DNA of 64,000 bases from Allomyces macrogynus ATCC 38327 (lineage: Eukaryota > Blastocladiomycota > Blastocladiomycetes > Blastocladiales > Blastocladiaceae), in NCBI GenBank assembly GCA_000151295.1, contig GG745343.1, forward strand, positions 379,774-443,773, read 5' to 3'. The notes under the pieces were generated by a model. The model was not told where the DNA came from. It searched no databases and saw nothing but the letters and a program-made list of their open reading frames with translations. How positions within the stretch are numbered: position 1 is the first letter of the stretch; each line of letters begins with the position of its first letter. Position numbers and translations under genes: made by a program. Below, piece after piece: positions 22,416 through 34,797 of the stretch.

Positions 22416-23071
22416 GGTGCTGGCGAGCCGGGAAGGATTGTGAGCTGGTTGGTCATGGCTGTTCAAGCTGGCAAACCACCGTTTATGATCGCCACACGTG
22501 AGGAATCCTTGCTCGCTCACCGCACTCTACCGCATCTCACCACACTGAACGATCAGAGCAACGTTGCGCTGGCGTACAACCCTGGCACAACGCTCAGAAA
22601 CTGCACCAGAACTGTAATCAACTTGCTGCAACACGCTCGCATCGCAAGCCAAATGGACCGGCAGCCACGAGAGCCACTCAAAATTGTGTTCCGCGTCGGC
22701 TTTGGGTGGCGGGCCCGCTGCGCCGGGAAAACCCGGACGTCTTGGCCAGGCCAAACGTTCCTCCAAGCATATGGGTTGCTTTGCCAGGAGAAGGTGTTGC
22801 GTGAGTGGGGCTCTGTCATCGTGAATCAACGGGGCGATGTTCCAACGGGAACGTGGTGGTGAGTGCTCTAGCCCACAGGCTGCGTTTGTGATGTTTGATG
22901 GCGAGAGTGACGAGCGAGACCCGGCGTGGCCGCACCCTGTTTCATGGAGAACGTGGCGGTGGGACCTGCCGCTCGCAGGATGCGGCTGCGAGCTGCAGAG
23001 AGGCTGTCCGATCAGGAGAGCGCACGCACCGGAAATGCTCGTCTTCAAAAGCGTCGGTTCCCGTCGTTTGC
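22416..23071. other. Divergent intergenic region, Mrp10-like and ADF/cofilin-like genes
   Basis: About 650 bases separate these divergent genes. Short open frames occur on both strands without recognisable content. The right end carries the TATA box of the ADF/cofilin-like gene. Confidence 0.4.
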
Positions 23072-23079
23072 TATAAAAG
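23072..23079 (+). promoter_or_regulatory. TATA box of ADF/cofilin-like gene
   Basis: The sequence tataaaag lies 76 bases upstream of the start codon at 23155 and points toward that gene. It is one of only two clear TATA boxes I found in the window. Confidence 0.65.
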
Positions 23080-23154
23080 CCCGCTCTCGGCACTCTCGCA
23101 ACCTCTTACGACCGACCCATTGCTCTCGAACCTGATCCTTTTGACTCGACAATC

Positions 23155-23599
23155 ATGGTTTGGAACGCGTTGATGTACACCGCGATCAAGCCCGAGCTCG
23201 TTGACCAGTACCGCGAGCTCGGCCAACCCGACGCACCCGCTGCAGCGCTCTTGGTCCACTGGACTGACGCTGGCACGTTCGAGAGCGTACCCATCACGAC
23301 GCTCGACGAGTCAACGTTTCCGCATCACGACTGCGCGTACTTTGTGACGCGCGGTGGCAAGAACGGCGATGTGTTTTTGACATGGTTCATTTCAGTTACT
23401 CCAAACCGACCGCGCTTCTCTTGCGATTGACGCTGATGATTTTCATGGCTGTAGGACACCGCCAGCCGCCCCCGAGCGCAGGCGCGCCGCCTACCTCGAG
23501 CACGCAACGCAGCTCAGCGGATGGCTGGAGTGCTACACGTCCAAGCTGACGCAGCACGTCGCGAGCACGGCCAAGGAGGCGCTGATGATGATGGTGTAA
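23155..23599 (+). CDS. Divergent ADF/cofilin-family protein
   Basis: ADF-homology proteins bind actin and sever or depolymerise filaments. Two exons, 23155-23384 and 23455-23599, join in phase to give 124 residues. The intron falls inside a Trp codon, producing FLTWTPPAAPERRRAAYL. That lines up with the cofilin core (I-S-W-S-P-D-x-A-P-x-[RK]...Y) in spacing and residues. Upstream, the DCAYFVT segment corresponds to the D-C-R-Y strand of cofilins, and KPELVDQYRELG to the first helix. The length is close to the 130-145 residues of the family. The segment after the long helix is shorter than in yeast cofilin, and the F-actin-binding basic residues are only partly kept. GMF or coactosin are alternatives within the same fold. 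A TATA box upstream suggests strong expression. Confidence 0.72.
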
Positions 23600-24804
23600 A
23601 TATTGCGGTCGCTGTCATTTCATTCCCCAAAAACGTACGAATGCATTCATACCGGTTGTGTTTCCGACCTTCTCCAGCCATTTGTGGCCGAAAAAGCCGC
23701 CCACCTTTCACAGCGCACAGCTCCGCCTTCGCTACCACAGCCAAATGAGATCAAATACTTGGCGAGACGCCGCCCTTGGTCTCCTTATTCGACGACCGGG
23801 TCGTATCAGAGAGCAGTGCGTGCATGTTCTCCACCGCCACGTGCACCTGGTGCATCGATGCGCACCGCCGACAGGTCAGGCGCGCCGCCATAGTGCTCGA
23901 CTGTTGTCGGCGATCCGCAGCGCACCGCCGGCGAGAACCTCCATGCCGTCCACGACGTGCTCAGCGTCTTCAGCGCGGCCTGGATCAGCTGCTGCCGCGT
24001 GCTGCTCGATCGGGTGATGATGCTCGCTGCCATCGTCATGGTACTCGGTGTCCGTTCGGTTAAGCGCACCCGGCGCAGTGAGCGCGACGCATTTCTGGTC
24101 ACAATAACCGAAAAATTCCTGGTCAAATATGTACGTTGGCTGCTCAACGCAGGCAACAAGCTGGACGTACGCAACTCGGGCCATCGCCTGTGCAAGTTGA
24201 CGTTTCAGTTTGAGGACAACTTGTGCCTAACGACCTGCTTCGACTCTCTGCATTTTCCACATCGTTTTCTTGTTGTTTTCCGGCCGCCGCGTCGCTTTGA
24301 GGGTGGGGCCGGCGGCAACTTCGTGGCCTTGAGTGCAGGATCCAAATTGCCGGTGTCGTCAAACGGACGGGTCATGTTCGTGTCTTTTGCGTCGTGGAGG
24401 TGTCGATCGCCGAGTGTTGCGCAATTTTGGAGCTTTTCTAAGAACGCCGGCCGCGGGAGAATGGGAATAAATTGTAAGATGCGCTCACGTCGACGGTCGA
24501 GGAACGGCGACACGTCAGGAATGATTCGGATCGAAAACCGGAATGGAAAGTGGAGGAATGCAACAAATGGGTTTGCATTGCCACCAAACATTCATCAACC
24601 ATGTTTTCACATCACTTTTCCGAGCTTGCCACACGCTGACTTCGATCCACTTATTTTGCTCTCATCTACTGAACAGGCTGCCAGTCGTGGAAGTGTCCAG
24701 GTGGAGAAAAACACACCTTCTTGTTGGTACACGTACCTCTCCTCTCTCTAACCCAACCGGCGCGTCCAAAACACAAAAGAATGATCCACGCCGTCCCCGC
24801 CTTC
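23600..24804. other. Intergenic region with weak minus-strand coding signals
   Basis: About 1.2 kb have no gene I can support. On the minus strand, fragments such as MTRPFDDTGNLDPALKATKL (near 24380) and HVAVENMHALLSDTTRSSNK (near 23830) look protein-like and have possible splice sites between them, but no join gives a recognisable product. A small spliced gene may be present. Confidence 0.3.
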
Positions 24805-26651
<1,847 letters not shown>

Positions 26652-27348
26652 GCCCGTGCACGAGAGCTCCTTTTCGTTTTCGTGTGGCGGGAGCATGCAA
26701 GACTGTCCCGGGACCTGCAAGCTGGCGTTGCGACACGGTCACGCTTCCTTGCTGCCCGCGATGCAGGCCCAAGCGGCAACGTTGAAATCGGGAGCAAAGT
26801 GGCGCGCCGTCCCAGAGTCGCTGAGTCTTTGCACCATCGAGCGCGCGCGAAGTGAAGGATCATCGGCGCGTGGAGTGGCGCATCCACGCGCGCAAAGGGA
26901 CCTGCCGGTCCGCCATGATGTCGCCGACCCTCGCTGGCCGAGAGCGAGCGCGAGCTTTCGGCAAGACGCATTGACGGGCCCTGGAGCTGGGCCTGATTTG
27001 ATTGCACAGAGTCGCTTGGTTTGGTGGTCGTGGCGCCGATTATTTTGGATTTTGACGAAGGGGAAGTGCTGGTGGCGGCACGATAAGCGTATGGTGGTCG
27101 TCCACGTCACTCAATTTACGCTGGTTGTGGAAAGATGGGACGCGTGAGGAAAGAAGGGAGTGCGATAGCGCGAGGACTCGAGGAGCCAGAAAAAATATTG
27201 GCGTTAATAGTGATCCGTGAGGTATCGTCCGTGCCGGCGATCCTGCCGGCTGACGGCCAGCAGCGGCGTGCAGATCCCGCGGCTCGGTAAGCATATTCAA
27301 GTCCCTTCATCCAATCCAGTATCCTCCCCTTGGCCGGTGGAAGCGCGC
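26652..27348. other. Intergenic, enolase upstream region
   Basis: About 700 bases lie between the enolase promoter and the 3' end of the DUF4436-like gene, which is on the same strand. Enolase upstream elements probably lie here. No RNA gene or repeat was seen. Confidence 0.4.
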
Positions 27349-28953
27349 CTACTGCCCCGACTCCATGCGCCCGACAGGCCGCGGACTCGCCGCGGTCCCG
27401 CGCCACACCGGATCCGGGCCCTCCGTGTACTCTTCCTCGACAACCCCGCCATACCCCTCCCACGCTTCACCCCCACCGGGGCGCGGAACGGCCGCGTACG
27501 TGTCCCCAACCGGCGGCGGCAGCGGCACGTTGCGACCCAGAGTATCTCCCTCAAGCGGTGGGAGTCCATGACGCGTAAACTGATCGTTCCCACCGCGCCC
27601 GGGCCCGCTGGCCGCGTCCATGATCGCAAACACGCGCGCGTTCCGGTGCCGCAGCTGGTCCTCGATGAGTTGGCGCACGGCCGCGTTGCGCCGGCGCTTG
27701 GCCTCAACGTACCGCTGCGCGAGGTGCGCGACGACGAGCGACGAGAAGCTGATGGCGGAGAGGAGGATCGACGGGTAGTAGACGAGCGGGTCGACGAGGG
27801 TGCCAGTGGAGGCCCGCGGGATGCCCGGTTGCGACGTGCGGATGACCGGGAGGAGGAAGAGGAGAGCGGCGTGGTACGCGATGGCTAAAGACGGTGGTCG
27901 CGGTCAGGGCGGTCAGTGAACAGTCTGTTTGTTCAGTAGAAGAGAGGGGCATGGGAAACGCACGCACCCTTGGGCAGTTGATTGGCGCGCCGCGCGAGCA
28001 GGTACCAGAGGGTGGTCGTGAATGCAACCAGCGTGCCGAGACCCATGACCGTCAAAATGGCCATGCTCACGGCGCGGGTGCTGGCCCAACGCGATAGCGT
28101 GATTTGAACCTCGTGGATCCCCAGAGCAGTCAGCGCCGGACTCGACGTCAGTTGCGCGGCCATGCGCATGTTCGGGTCCTTGCTTGTGAGCGACCACGCC
28201 AGCGGCACAAACGGGTTGTGCGAGAGGGTCGTGTTGGCCGTCATGGCCATGACCAGCGACTCGCGGTCGTGTTCGGCCATGGCGTAGAGACCGAACCGGA
28301 GCGAGTGCTAGGCGAAAGTGGAGGAGAAAAACAAGGTAAGCGGATTGCACGACCACAAGATCGACGGAGGAGTGAACAAACCGTGTCGAACGGGTACATC
28401 TCAAGCCCGTTCGATTCGTGCACCAGGTTAACTTGCAGATCGCGGATCAAGGTGTTGGCTGAGAGATTGAACCGGTTGCCGTTGATGAAGAGCTCCATAT
28501 CGTCGCGGAGCACCGGCGAACCCGGCGCCGCTGCGTAGTTGCCGACCGGGTGAATCTGAGCAAGCAAAGGCGTGCGTTGGGCCCACGCTCCATTCACACG
28601 CAAATACCGATTATCCAAGTCTCGCATACCCTCGATACGGTCAAGACGGAAACATCCCGGATCAGGTCAGACTTGGTCACGGCCAAAGTCATGGCGAGGT
28701 AATTGTCGGCCGGCGGGTCGACACGTGCCAAGTCGTCTGGCGCGCCTGGTCGCGGGAGGGCCGGATCAAACAAGAAGATCAAGATCGGCCCAAGGCACAC
28801 AAACGCGACCACAGTGAGGAACACCATGGCCTGCGAGGCCCACCTGGCAGCGGTCGTGGTGGTCGCGTTGGTCGGGTCGCGATCCATGGTGGAGGCTGCC
28901 GTTGCTTGGCCAGCGTGCTCGTCGATGCCTGGAAACCGGACTTCTGGTGCCAT
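27349..28953 (-). CDS. DUF4436-like membrane protein
   Basis: This is a predicted integral membrane protein of unknown function. Exons join in phase from Met 28953 (a second Met, MDRDPTNA, is also possible). An N-terminal hydrophobic segment (MVFLTVVAFVCLGPILIFLF) is followed by an extracytoplasmic-like domain that includes YPFDT directly spliced to HSLRFGLYAMAE. A second hydrophobic segment (AVSMAILTVMGLGTLVAFTT) follows, then a third (YHAALLFLLPVIRTSQPGIP) and a fourth near LVYYPSILLSAISFSSLVVAHL. The combination of a YPFD motif in the soluble domain and an R-x-x-QPG-P motif between the last helices matches the DUF4436 family as I know it from fungi and actinobacteria. The cytoplasmic C-terminus is basic, then Pro/Gly-rich, with no domain. 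The membrane topology is clear; the family name is moderately sure. Confidence 0.62.
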
Positions 28954-29554
28954 TGCGGGGAGTGTCGGCGTTGCTGGTCAGTGCCGAGGAGTGTGATCGC
29001 GCGTCAAATGTGTTGGATATTCAAGGGCAGGGGAGCTGGTGCGTGCTTGTGAGTTGCCAACTTGGGCCCCCGTGTTCACGGCCTGCACAAAGACGACGAC
29101 TCGCCCACCGAGAGTCAAGATCGAACCGGGCCCCTGCAAGCTGCACGACGCGACTTCGATTTACGTCAACGAGGGATCGAAAGTCAAGGTTGCTGAACCA
29201 CGCCAGAGAAGGCGCTGATTTCGCCACGTTTCGCCTTGTTTCGCCACGTTTCGCCATCGCGACCAAGATGCGAACCTGCTCCTCTCTCGTTCCTTCTTGG
29301 CATCGTCGTCGTGCACGAACCAACGCTCGCACTCACCAACAAGTCGAGGACGACGACAGCACCCCTCACCGCGACTTGCCGCTGCTGCCGGTCTGCGGAC
29401 ACCGCCTGCTAAGCTGCGCAAGCGTGCCGTTTGGATTCGCCGGCTCCGCCGCTGCCCGCCCTGACCTTCCGTTTGCTCGCGGTCGCCGTACTCGACTGGT
29501 CCCTGCACGTCAACCCCGTCTGCCCGCCACCGACTTGGCGTGACGGGGCCCATC
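28954..29554. other. Divergent intergenic region, DUF4436-like and TVP38-like genes
   Basis: About 600 bases probably contain both promoters. It carries the 10-base tandem repeat described separately. No RNA gene was seen. Confidence 0.4.
29219..29256. repeat. Tandem repeat, 10-base unit tttcgccacg
   Basis: Four near-identical 10-base units lie end to end (tttcgccacg, tttcgccttg, tttcgccacg, tttcgccatc), about 300 bases upstream of the TVP38-like start. They could be a clustered factor-binding site in the divergent promoter, or simple slippage. Confidence 0.6.
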
Positions 29555-31104
29555 ATGGCCAGCAGCACCGTCTCGACGCGCACGACGCTCTTCCCGCGCC
29601 GCACGACTATGACTTCAACTTCGCATTCGGCACCCCTTTTGTCTTTGGCCAGCGACGCCGTTCCGTTGCAAGCCGTTGCGGCCTCGCCCGCAACATCAAG
29701 TGCCTGCATCTTGCCCGAACTTCGCCCGCACGCCAAGCACTCGCCCCCACTGGTTCCCACTACCTTGTCCCGCCCTGACTCGCCACCAAGGCCCTCGCTC
29801 GACGTTCATGTCCCGCTCGTGCACCCCGCCGTGCCGTCGAGCATCCATCCACCATCATTTCCCAAATCTGTGGCCGCTAAAATCGCGTCTATTTTCGGGC
29901 AACGGTCAGCGACCGCGTACCGCCCGCTCAGTGGTGTCGCCGATGCGGATGCGGCTGCAGGTTTACCACTCCCAGCGCGACCACGGCGCAAATGGAAAAT
30001 CATTCTTGCCTTTGCTGCCCCAATAATTATCAGCAGCGTGGTCATGTACCGTTATCGCGCTGAGATTATGCAGCAGTCGTCGCGCTTTGCCGAGTTTGTT
30101 AGGGGACACACTTTACTTGGGCCCTTACTGCTCACTATGTGCGATTCTCGTGGTCGCGGTCATGCTTGCGTTCTTGAGCTAATAATCGCTTTGTTGCATC
30201 CAGGGCCATCTTCTCCACCATGTTTCCGCCGATCATGGGGCTCTCCACCATTCTTTACTTGTGCGGATACATTTACGGTATGCATCTGTGTTGTTTTTGC
30301 CGCCCCGTCGCGCGCCAACTCAATCGGCTGATTTCGCCATTTTTCGACGACAGGTTTTCCAGGAGGATTCGCCCCTGCCTACCTTGGTTCGGCCATCCAC
30401 TTCCTTGCTCCTTCGCTTTCTGCGTGCGAGCTGACTGTGCTCCTGCATACATAGGCGCACTTGGAGGAGCTTGCACCTGTTTTCTTCTCGCACACTCGTA
30501 CCTGCGCGGATATGCCAGCCGCGCGCTGGCCCGCTACCCTTCAGCCCGTGCGCTGCGGCACACGATCGACAAACGCGGTCTCAAGGTACCCGACTCTCTC
30601 CACCCTGATTTCCTTGTCCTTTTCCCTTATAGCTGATTCCGATCTCTGACCCACGTGTAGCTCCTGATCCTGATCCGGCTCGCGCCGTACCCGTCGAACA
30701 TGGTCAACGTCCTGCTCGCGACCTCGTCGTCGATCTCGCTGCGCACGTTTGCGCTCGCGAGCGCCCTCACGTTCCCCAAGTACTTGTTGCAAGTCTACAT
30801 CGGCAGTTCTCTGTCGACGTTTTCCGACCTGGTCTCGGGCACGCACCCGCCCGAGTCGCACACGCTCTCGCTGGCCGTGGTTGGGTGCAGTATCGCGCTC
30901 GGGATCGGGCTCACCGTGTGGCTGTGGTTCCACGTGCAGCGCATCGTCAAGGAGGACGCACTCGATATGGACGAGGAGGACGCCGAGGCTGGGCACATCC
31001 GGATGATGCTGATGCAGGAGGGGGCCGCGGCGGCGGTAATGTCGTCGATTGACGCGGCGAGGTGGCGGCATTCATCGGCGAGCCCGTTGACCGTCGCCTC
31101 GTAG
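29555..31104 (+). CDS. TVP38/TMEM64-family membrane protein (VTT / SNARE-associated Golgi domain)
   Basis: TVP38/TMEM64 proteins are Golgi or endomembrane proteins of the VTT (DedA-like) superfamily, thought to act in lipid or membrane homeostasis. The gene starts at Met 29555 with about 140 disordered, Ser/Pro-rich residues. A hydrophobic segment follows (IILAFAAPIIISSVVMY), then exons that join to GLSTILYLCGYIYG, GGFAPAYLGALGGACTCFLL and GYASRALARYPSARAL. After an intron come LLILIRLAPYPSNMVNVLLA and FALASALTFPKYLLQVYIGS, the signature half-helices and RLAP/P motif of the VTT domain. A last transmembrane helix and an acidic tail end at 31104. At least four introns are present. The family match is strong; the disordered N-terminus is variable in the family. 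Confidence 0.87.
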
Positions 31105-31329
31105 TGCCGTCCGGCTTGGTCTTGGAATCAGATCCAGTTATATTTTCTCAATCGCCGACCTCAAGAGAGAGTCGTCGGGGCATTTTCGTGCTGTCAATGA
31201 CTCACTTGACACTCCAACGAACGACCCGTGCCGCTCCCGCCCAGTCTGCTCTCCTCTCCGCTGCCACACGCGCGCAAGCCCTGATCCTGAACCTGATCTC
31301 GTCTCCTGCCATCCAACTCGCTACAACCA

Positions 31330-32365
31330 TGGCGCACGAGCTGCGCGCCGCCGCTGCCGGCGCCGACCGCGTCTATCGGTTCCGTCTCGAGCGCCGGTAC
31401 CTGATCGAGATTCCCGGGTCCCAAACGCTCTACGACCTGGCCGAAATCGTCTCGCAACTCACGCGGCACCACCTTTCGAGCACCTCTGGCATTTCACGAC
31501 AGTGCCGGGCGGCGCGTTGGGTCCCAACACGCAATACGTGAACCCTGGGCCGATCTTGGACCTCGGCGATGGCTGCACGAAAATCAGCGCCGACAAGACG
31601 CGCATCCGCGACCTGCCGACCGAGATCGGCGGTGGGTTCTGCTGGATCTGGGACTACGGCGACAATTTCGAGTACGACCTGTATCTCGAACAAGCCAGCG
31701 GGCGCGCGCGGTACCCGAAGTCTGAGAAGTTCAAGGCCGCGTGGCGCGCGGCGCGCGCCCCGCGCAAGTGCTGCTGCTGACGCTGCTACTGCTCCGCCAC
31801 AGCCCACCGCCGACAACGACGATGGCGGCACGACGTTCGACGAGGCCCTGCCGCACCTTGCCGCGCAACTGCACGGCGGCGTCTTCCGTCTCGGCAAAGG
31901 GTGAACGCCATACCACATGTTCGGCGTCTGGGGCGGGTTCGGCACGGTCACGGCGTACCGGTTCTTCACCGACGTGAACGAACTCATTTGGATCGCCGAA
32001 ACCGAATTTGCCAAGGGCGGCGACGGCGGGACCGAGGCACGGCTGTGCGCGCACAACAGTCCGGAACAGCGCGACGACGCAGTCGTCTTTGACGACTGGC
32101 CGGCGGCGCGTGCGGCCAAGGCGCCGAGTTTGATTTCGCGCAAACGTTCCCGTACGTGACGGCGTGGGCGACCTCGACGCATTTTGTTAGGTGGGTCGTG
32201 TTTGATGCGGGGATGGCCCTTGCGGGCACCGGACGGTTGGGGAGCAAGGCCGAGAAGACGGTGTTTGAAACGCCCACGCGGTTCGTAGGCAACTGGCACG
32301 AGGAGTTCCGTGCGCTGGGTACGTGTTGCGCGACCAAGGTCAAGCTCAAGACGCAGCACGCGTGA
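31330..32365 (+). pseudogene. Plasmid pRiA4b ORF-3-like protein, copy 1 (disrupted)
   Basis: This is a paralogue of the pRiA4b ORF-3-like family (PF07929), whose function is not known. From Met 31330 the sequence reads YRFRLERRYLIEIPGSQTLY, then HLWHFTTVPGGALGP in a shifted frame (one base short near 31470), then DLPTEIGGGFCWIWDYGDNF and EYDLYLEQA, the family's D-Y/F-G-D-x-[WF]-E-[YH] signature. A second shift falls in the low-complexity linker near 31770, before GGTTFDEALPHLAAQL, and an in-frame TGA follows GKG near 31904, where copy 2 has TGT (Cys). Beyond it the frame continues with VNELIWIAETEFAKGG and ends with an FVGNWHEEFRAL motif shared with the other copies. Three defects in about 1 kb suggest a pseudogene; sequence error cannot be excluded. 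Confidence 0.62.
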
Positions 32366-32411
32366 AATTTGATCGCGCGGGCACGTTTCGAGACCGTTAG
32401 CGCCCCATTGC

Positions 32412-32838
32412 CTATTTCGCTGCGGTATCTTGGCGGCGTTTCTTGGCAGCAAGCGACTCGCCATTGACCGCTGGGTACTCGCCGAGCTCGGGTGGGGCCA
32501 GGAAAGCGGCCGCGAGCACCACGTCGTACTCGTGGCAGGCACCGTAGTCGTAGGCCTAGCACACTCTACCGCCAACGGCGAGCGGGAGGCTGTCGATTCG
32601 TGTTTCGTCGGCACGGTGCCTTTCGATTCGGAAGAATCGTCGTCGCCCGCTTCCTCAAAATGTTGCACATGTACCGCGGCGACGTCCAAGCTCGGCCAAG
32701 AATGGAGGTTAAGTGCCAGCAAAGCGACGTCGGCGAGGCGAGATCGTGGAGCGAGTTCGACCCGAGCACGTCGACTTGAGCTTGGCCGTGTTGGAAGCGG
32801 AAGATGTGCTGTTGGCCGGAGATGTTGTTGGCTTGCAT
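32412..32838 (-). pseudogene. pRiA4b ORF-3-like protein, inverted copy (truncated and disrupted)
   Basis: On the minus strand, from a Met at 32838, the reading HIFRFQHGQAQVDVLGSNSL parallels copy 1 (YRFRLERRYLIEIPGSQTLY). After a frame change the signature part reads LAVGGRVC, an in-frame TAG, then AYDYGACHEYDVVLA. This aligns residue for residue with GGGFCWIWDYGDNFEYDLYLE of copy 1, so the TAG replaces a Trp codon (TGG). It ends with a TAG at 32412-32414, only 47 bases from the end of copy 1, so the two copies converge tail to tail. The second half of the protein is absent. It is a clear relic; only its exact borders are unsure. Confidence 0.55.
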
Positions 32839-33142
32839 CCTGTCGTTCCTGTCGATGCGGGGTCGAGGAGCGAACTGTTGCCGTTGTATGTCGCGGCGGC
32901 CGGCCGTGGTCGACGATGGTGCGGCCGAGGCTCGCGGTGATTTGGCTGTGATGAGCGCTGATCATATCGGCGAAAATCGAACGAAAGTCAGGCGAAAGTG
33001 TGATCCGGATCACGTGCAAATGATCTGCCTGAGTTCAGCGCGCCGCGCGTCTTTCCTGCCGTTGCTGCCGTTGCGCTGTTGCTGCCGTTCTTCGAACTCG
33101 TTCAAGTCAGCACGATCTGCAGCCATCGTTGCAGCAACCACC

Positions 33143-34371
33143 ATGACCACCAGCACCTCCAACTTTGCGCACCTGCTCCCGCCGTCGTGGAAGACCTCGG
33201 TTGCCGCGTGGCTCGCCGAGGACATTCCGTCGTTTGACTATGGCGGCTTCGTTGTCGGCGACAAGGATGACTCGGCCACGCTCTGGTGCAAGGCCAATGG
33301 CGTGCTTGCCGGTGTGCCGTTTGTCGACGAGATTTTCAAGCAGGTCGACTGCCGGTTAGTACTCGAAAACTGGGCGGATACAAGCGCGTGAAGCAAAGGA
33401 CAGCGTTACCTGACCGTTCGTCCATTAGCGTCGAGTGGATCGCCAAGGAGGGCGAGTTTATTGACGTCAAGGGTGGCAAGGTCGCGGTCGCCAAGGTCTA
33501 CGGCCAGGCGCGCAACTTGTTGCTGGGGGAGCGCACGGCGCTCAACCTGATGGCGCGGTGCTCGGGGATCGCGACGCGGTACGATTGCCGTTTGTCCAAA
33601 CGATTGTTTTCGGGTGATTCCTGACGTGACGCGCATGGGTTCTCGATTAGCGCGCGTCGCATGGCCGAGCTCAAGACTAAGCACGGGTTCAAGGGTGTGA
33701 TTGCCGGCACGCGCAAGACGACGCCTGGTATGCTCATTGCGCGCCCGAACGTGACTGAAGTGGCCTCGCACTGACGCGCCCTTGCAGGCTTCCGCCACGT
33801 CGAAAAGTACGGCATGCTCGTTGGCGGCGTCGACCAACACCGCATGGACCTGTCAAGCATGATCATGCTCAAGGACAACCACGTGTGGTCGAGCGGTGCG
33901 TTTGACTTGATTTCCGCTCGCTTCTCCACCCGGATGGCTCCTGATTATCCTCCGTGCCGCGACCACGACGCGCAGGTTCCATCACCAAGGCCGTGCACAA
34001 GGCGCGCCAGGTGGGTGGGTTCGCGCTCAAGATTGAAGTCGAGTGCCGGTCGATTGCCGAGGCTGAGGAGGCGATCACCGCGGGCGCCGACATTGTCATG
34101 CTCGACAACTTCAAGCCCGATTCGCTCAAGACGGCCGCGGTCGACTTGAAGGCACGGTACCCGCACGTGCTGATCGAGGGCAGTGGTGGCATCACCGAGG
34201 AGACGGTTGCGTCGTACTTCTCACCTGGTACGCCGAGGACTTTTTTCGTGTCGATTGGCGCGAAAGGACTCGACTGATTTGCTTCGATGTGTAGGTGTCG
34301 ACGTGCTGAGCATGGGCAGCCTGACGCAGGGCGTGCCGTTCATCGACTTTTCGCTCAAGATCAATGTCTAG
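33143..34371 (+). CDS. Nicotinate-nucleotide pyrophosphorylase (quinolinate phosphoribosyltransferase, EC 2.4.2.19)
   Basis: The enzyme joins quinolinate and PRPP, releasing CO2, to make nicotinate mononucleotide for de novo NAD synthesis (BNA6 in yeast, QPRT in animals, NadC in bacteria). From Met 33143 about six exons join: a start exon with [20 protein letters not shown], then [20 protein letters not shown] and [18 protein letters not shown], then [33 protein letters not shown] and MIMLKDNH. Next come [20 protein letters not shown] and [10 protein letters not shown], then LIEGSGGI and [20 protein letters not shown]. The [17 protein letters not shown] and MLDN motifs that bind substrate are all intact. 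The length is about 290-300 residues, as usual. It stands undamaged in the middle of a decayed gene family. Confidence 0.95.
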
Positions 34372-34797
34372 GCAGGCCTGATCCTGCGTGCTCCCCCCCC
34401 CCCCCCCTCCCCCCGCGCGCGTCGCGCGCCCATTTTCACTTTTATCAGCGGTCTAGTTTATATACAATATACTGCTCGTTGTCGCGCTTTTTGTTGCTTC
34501 AACAGTTGGAGGCGAGGGATCGCACGCGCTTTTGTTCGACGCGGTTCGGTTTGTTTCTGCAAACGGCCTTGATGCTCGACCAGCACACGCACAGCAACAG
34601 GATCGCTTTTCCTCCACCTTGGCATGCTCTCGCGTGCCCGTTCGGTGCCACCGGCGCCAATTAGATCATTTCCCCTGCAATCCAGCGACGCGACTGCCCG
34701 CTCTCGCCTCGTCACGGCTGCATCTGTCAATGTCTCGTCGGCGCGCTTCAGCTACCAGATCTTTCACCAACTCGGCACCCGACGACCTGTCTGCACC
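34372..34797. other. Intergenic after QPRT gene, with poly-C run
   Basis: About 430 bases hold a 15-base C run at 34393-34407 near the QPRT stop and no recognised gene. The right end would be the promoter of the second pRiA4b-like copy. Confidence 0.4.
34393..34407 (+). repeat. Homopolymer run, C15
   Basis: Fifteen C in a row, followed after one T by six more C, lie 22 bases past the QPRT stop codon. It would be in the 3' UTR and is prone to slippage and sequencing error. Confidence 0.8.

Noticed and set aside
23800..24600. A possible small spliced gene on the minus strand
   Set aside because: Protein-like fragments exist in different frames, but no combination of GT-AG introns gave a recognisable or consistently phased product.
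31430..33019. A 529-codon open frame on the minus strand
   Set aside because: Most of it is antisense to copy 1 of the pRiA4b-like family. Only part of the region holds a real relic, which is mostly in other frames.
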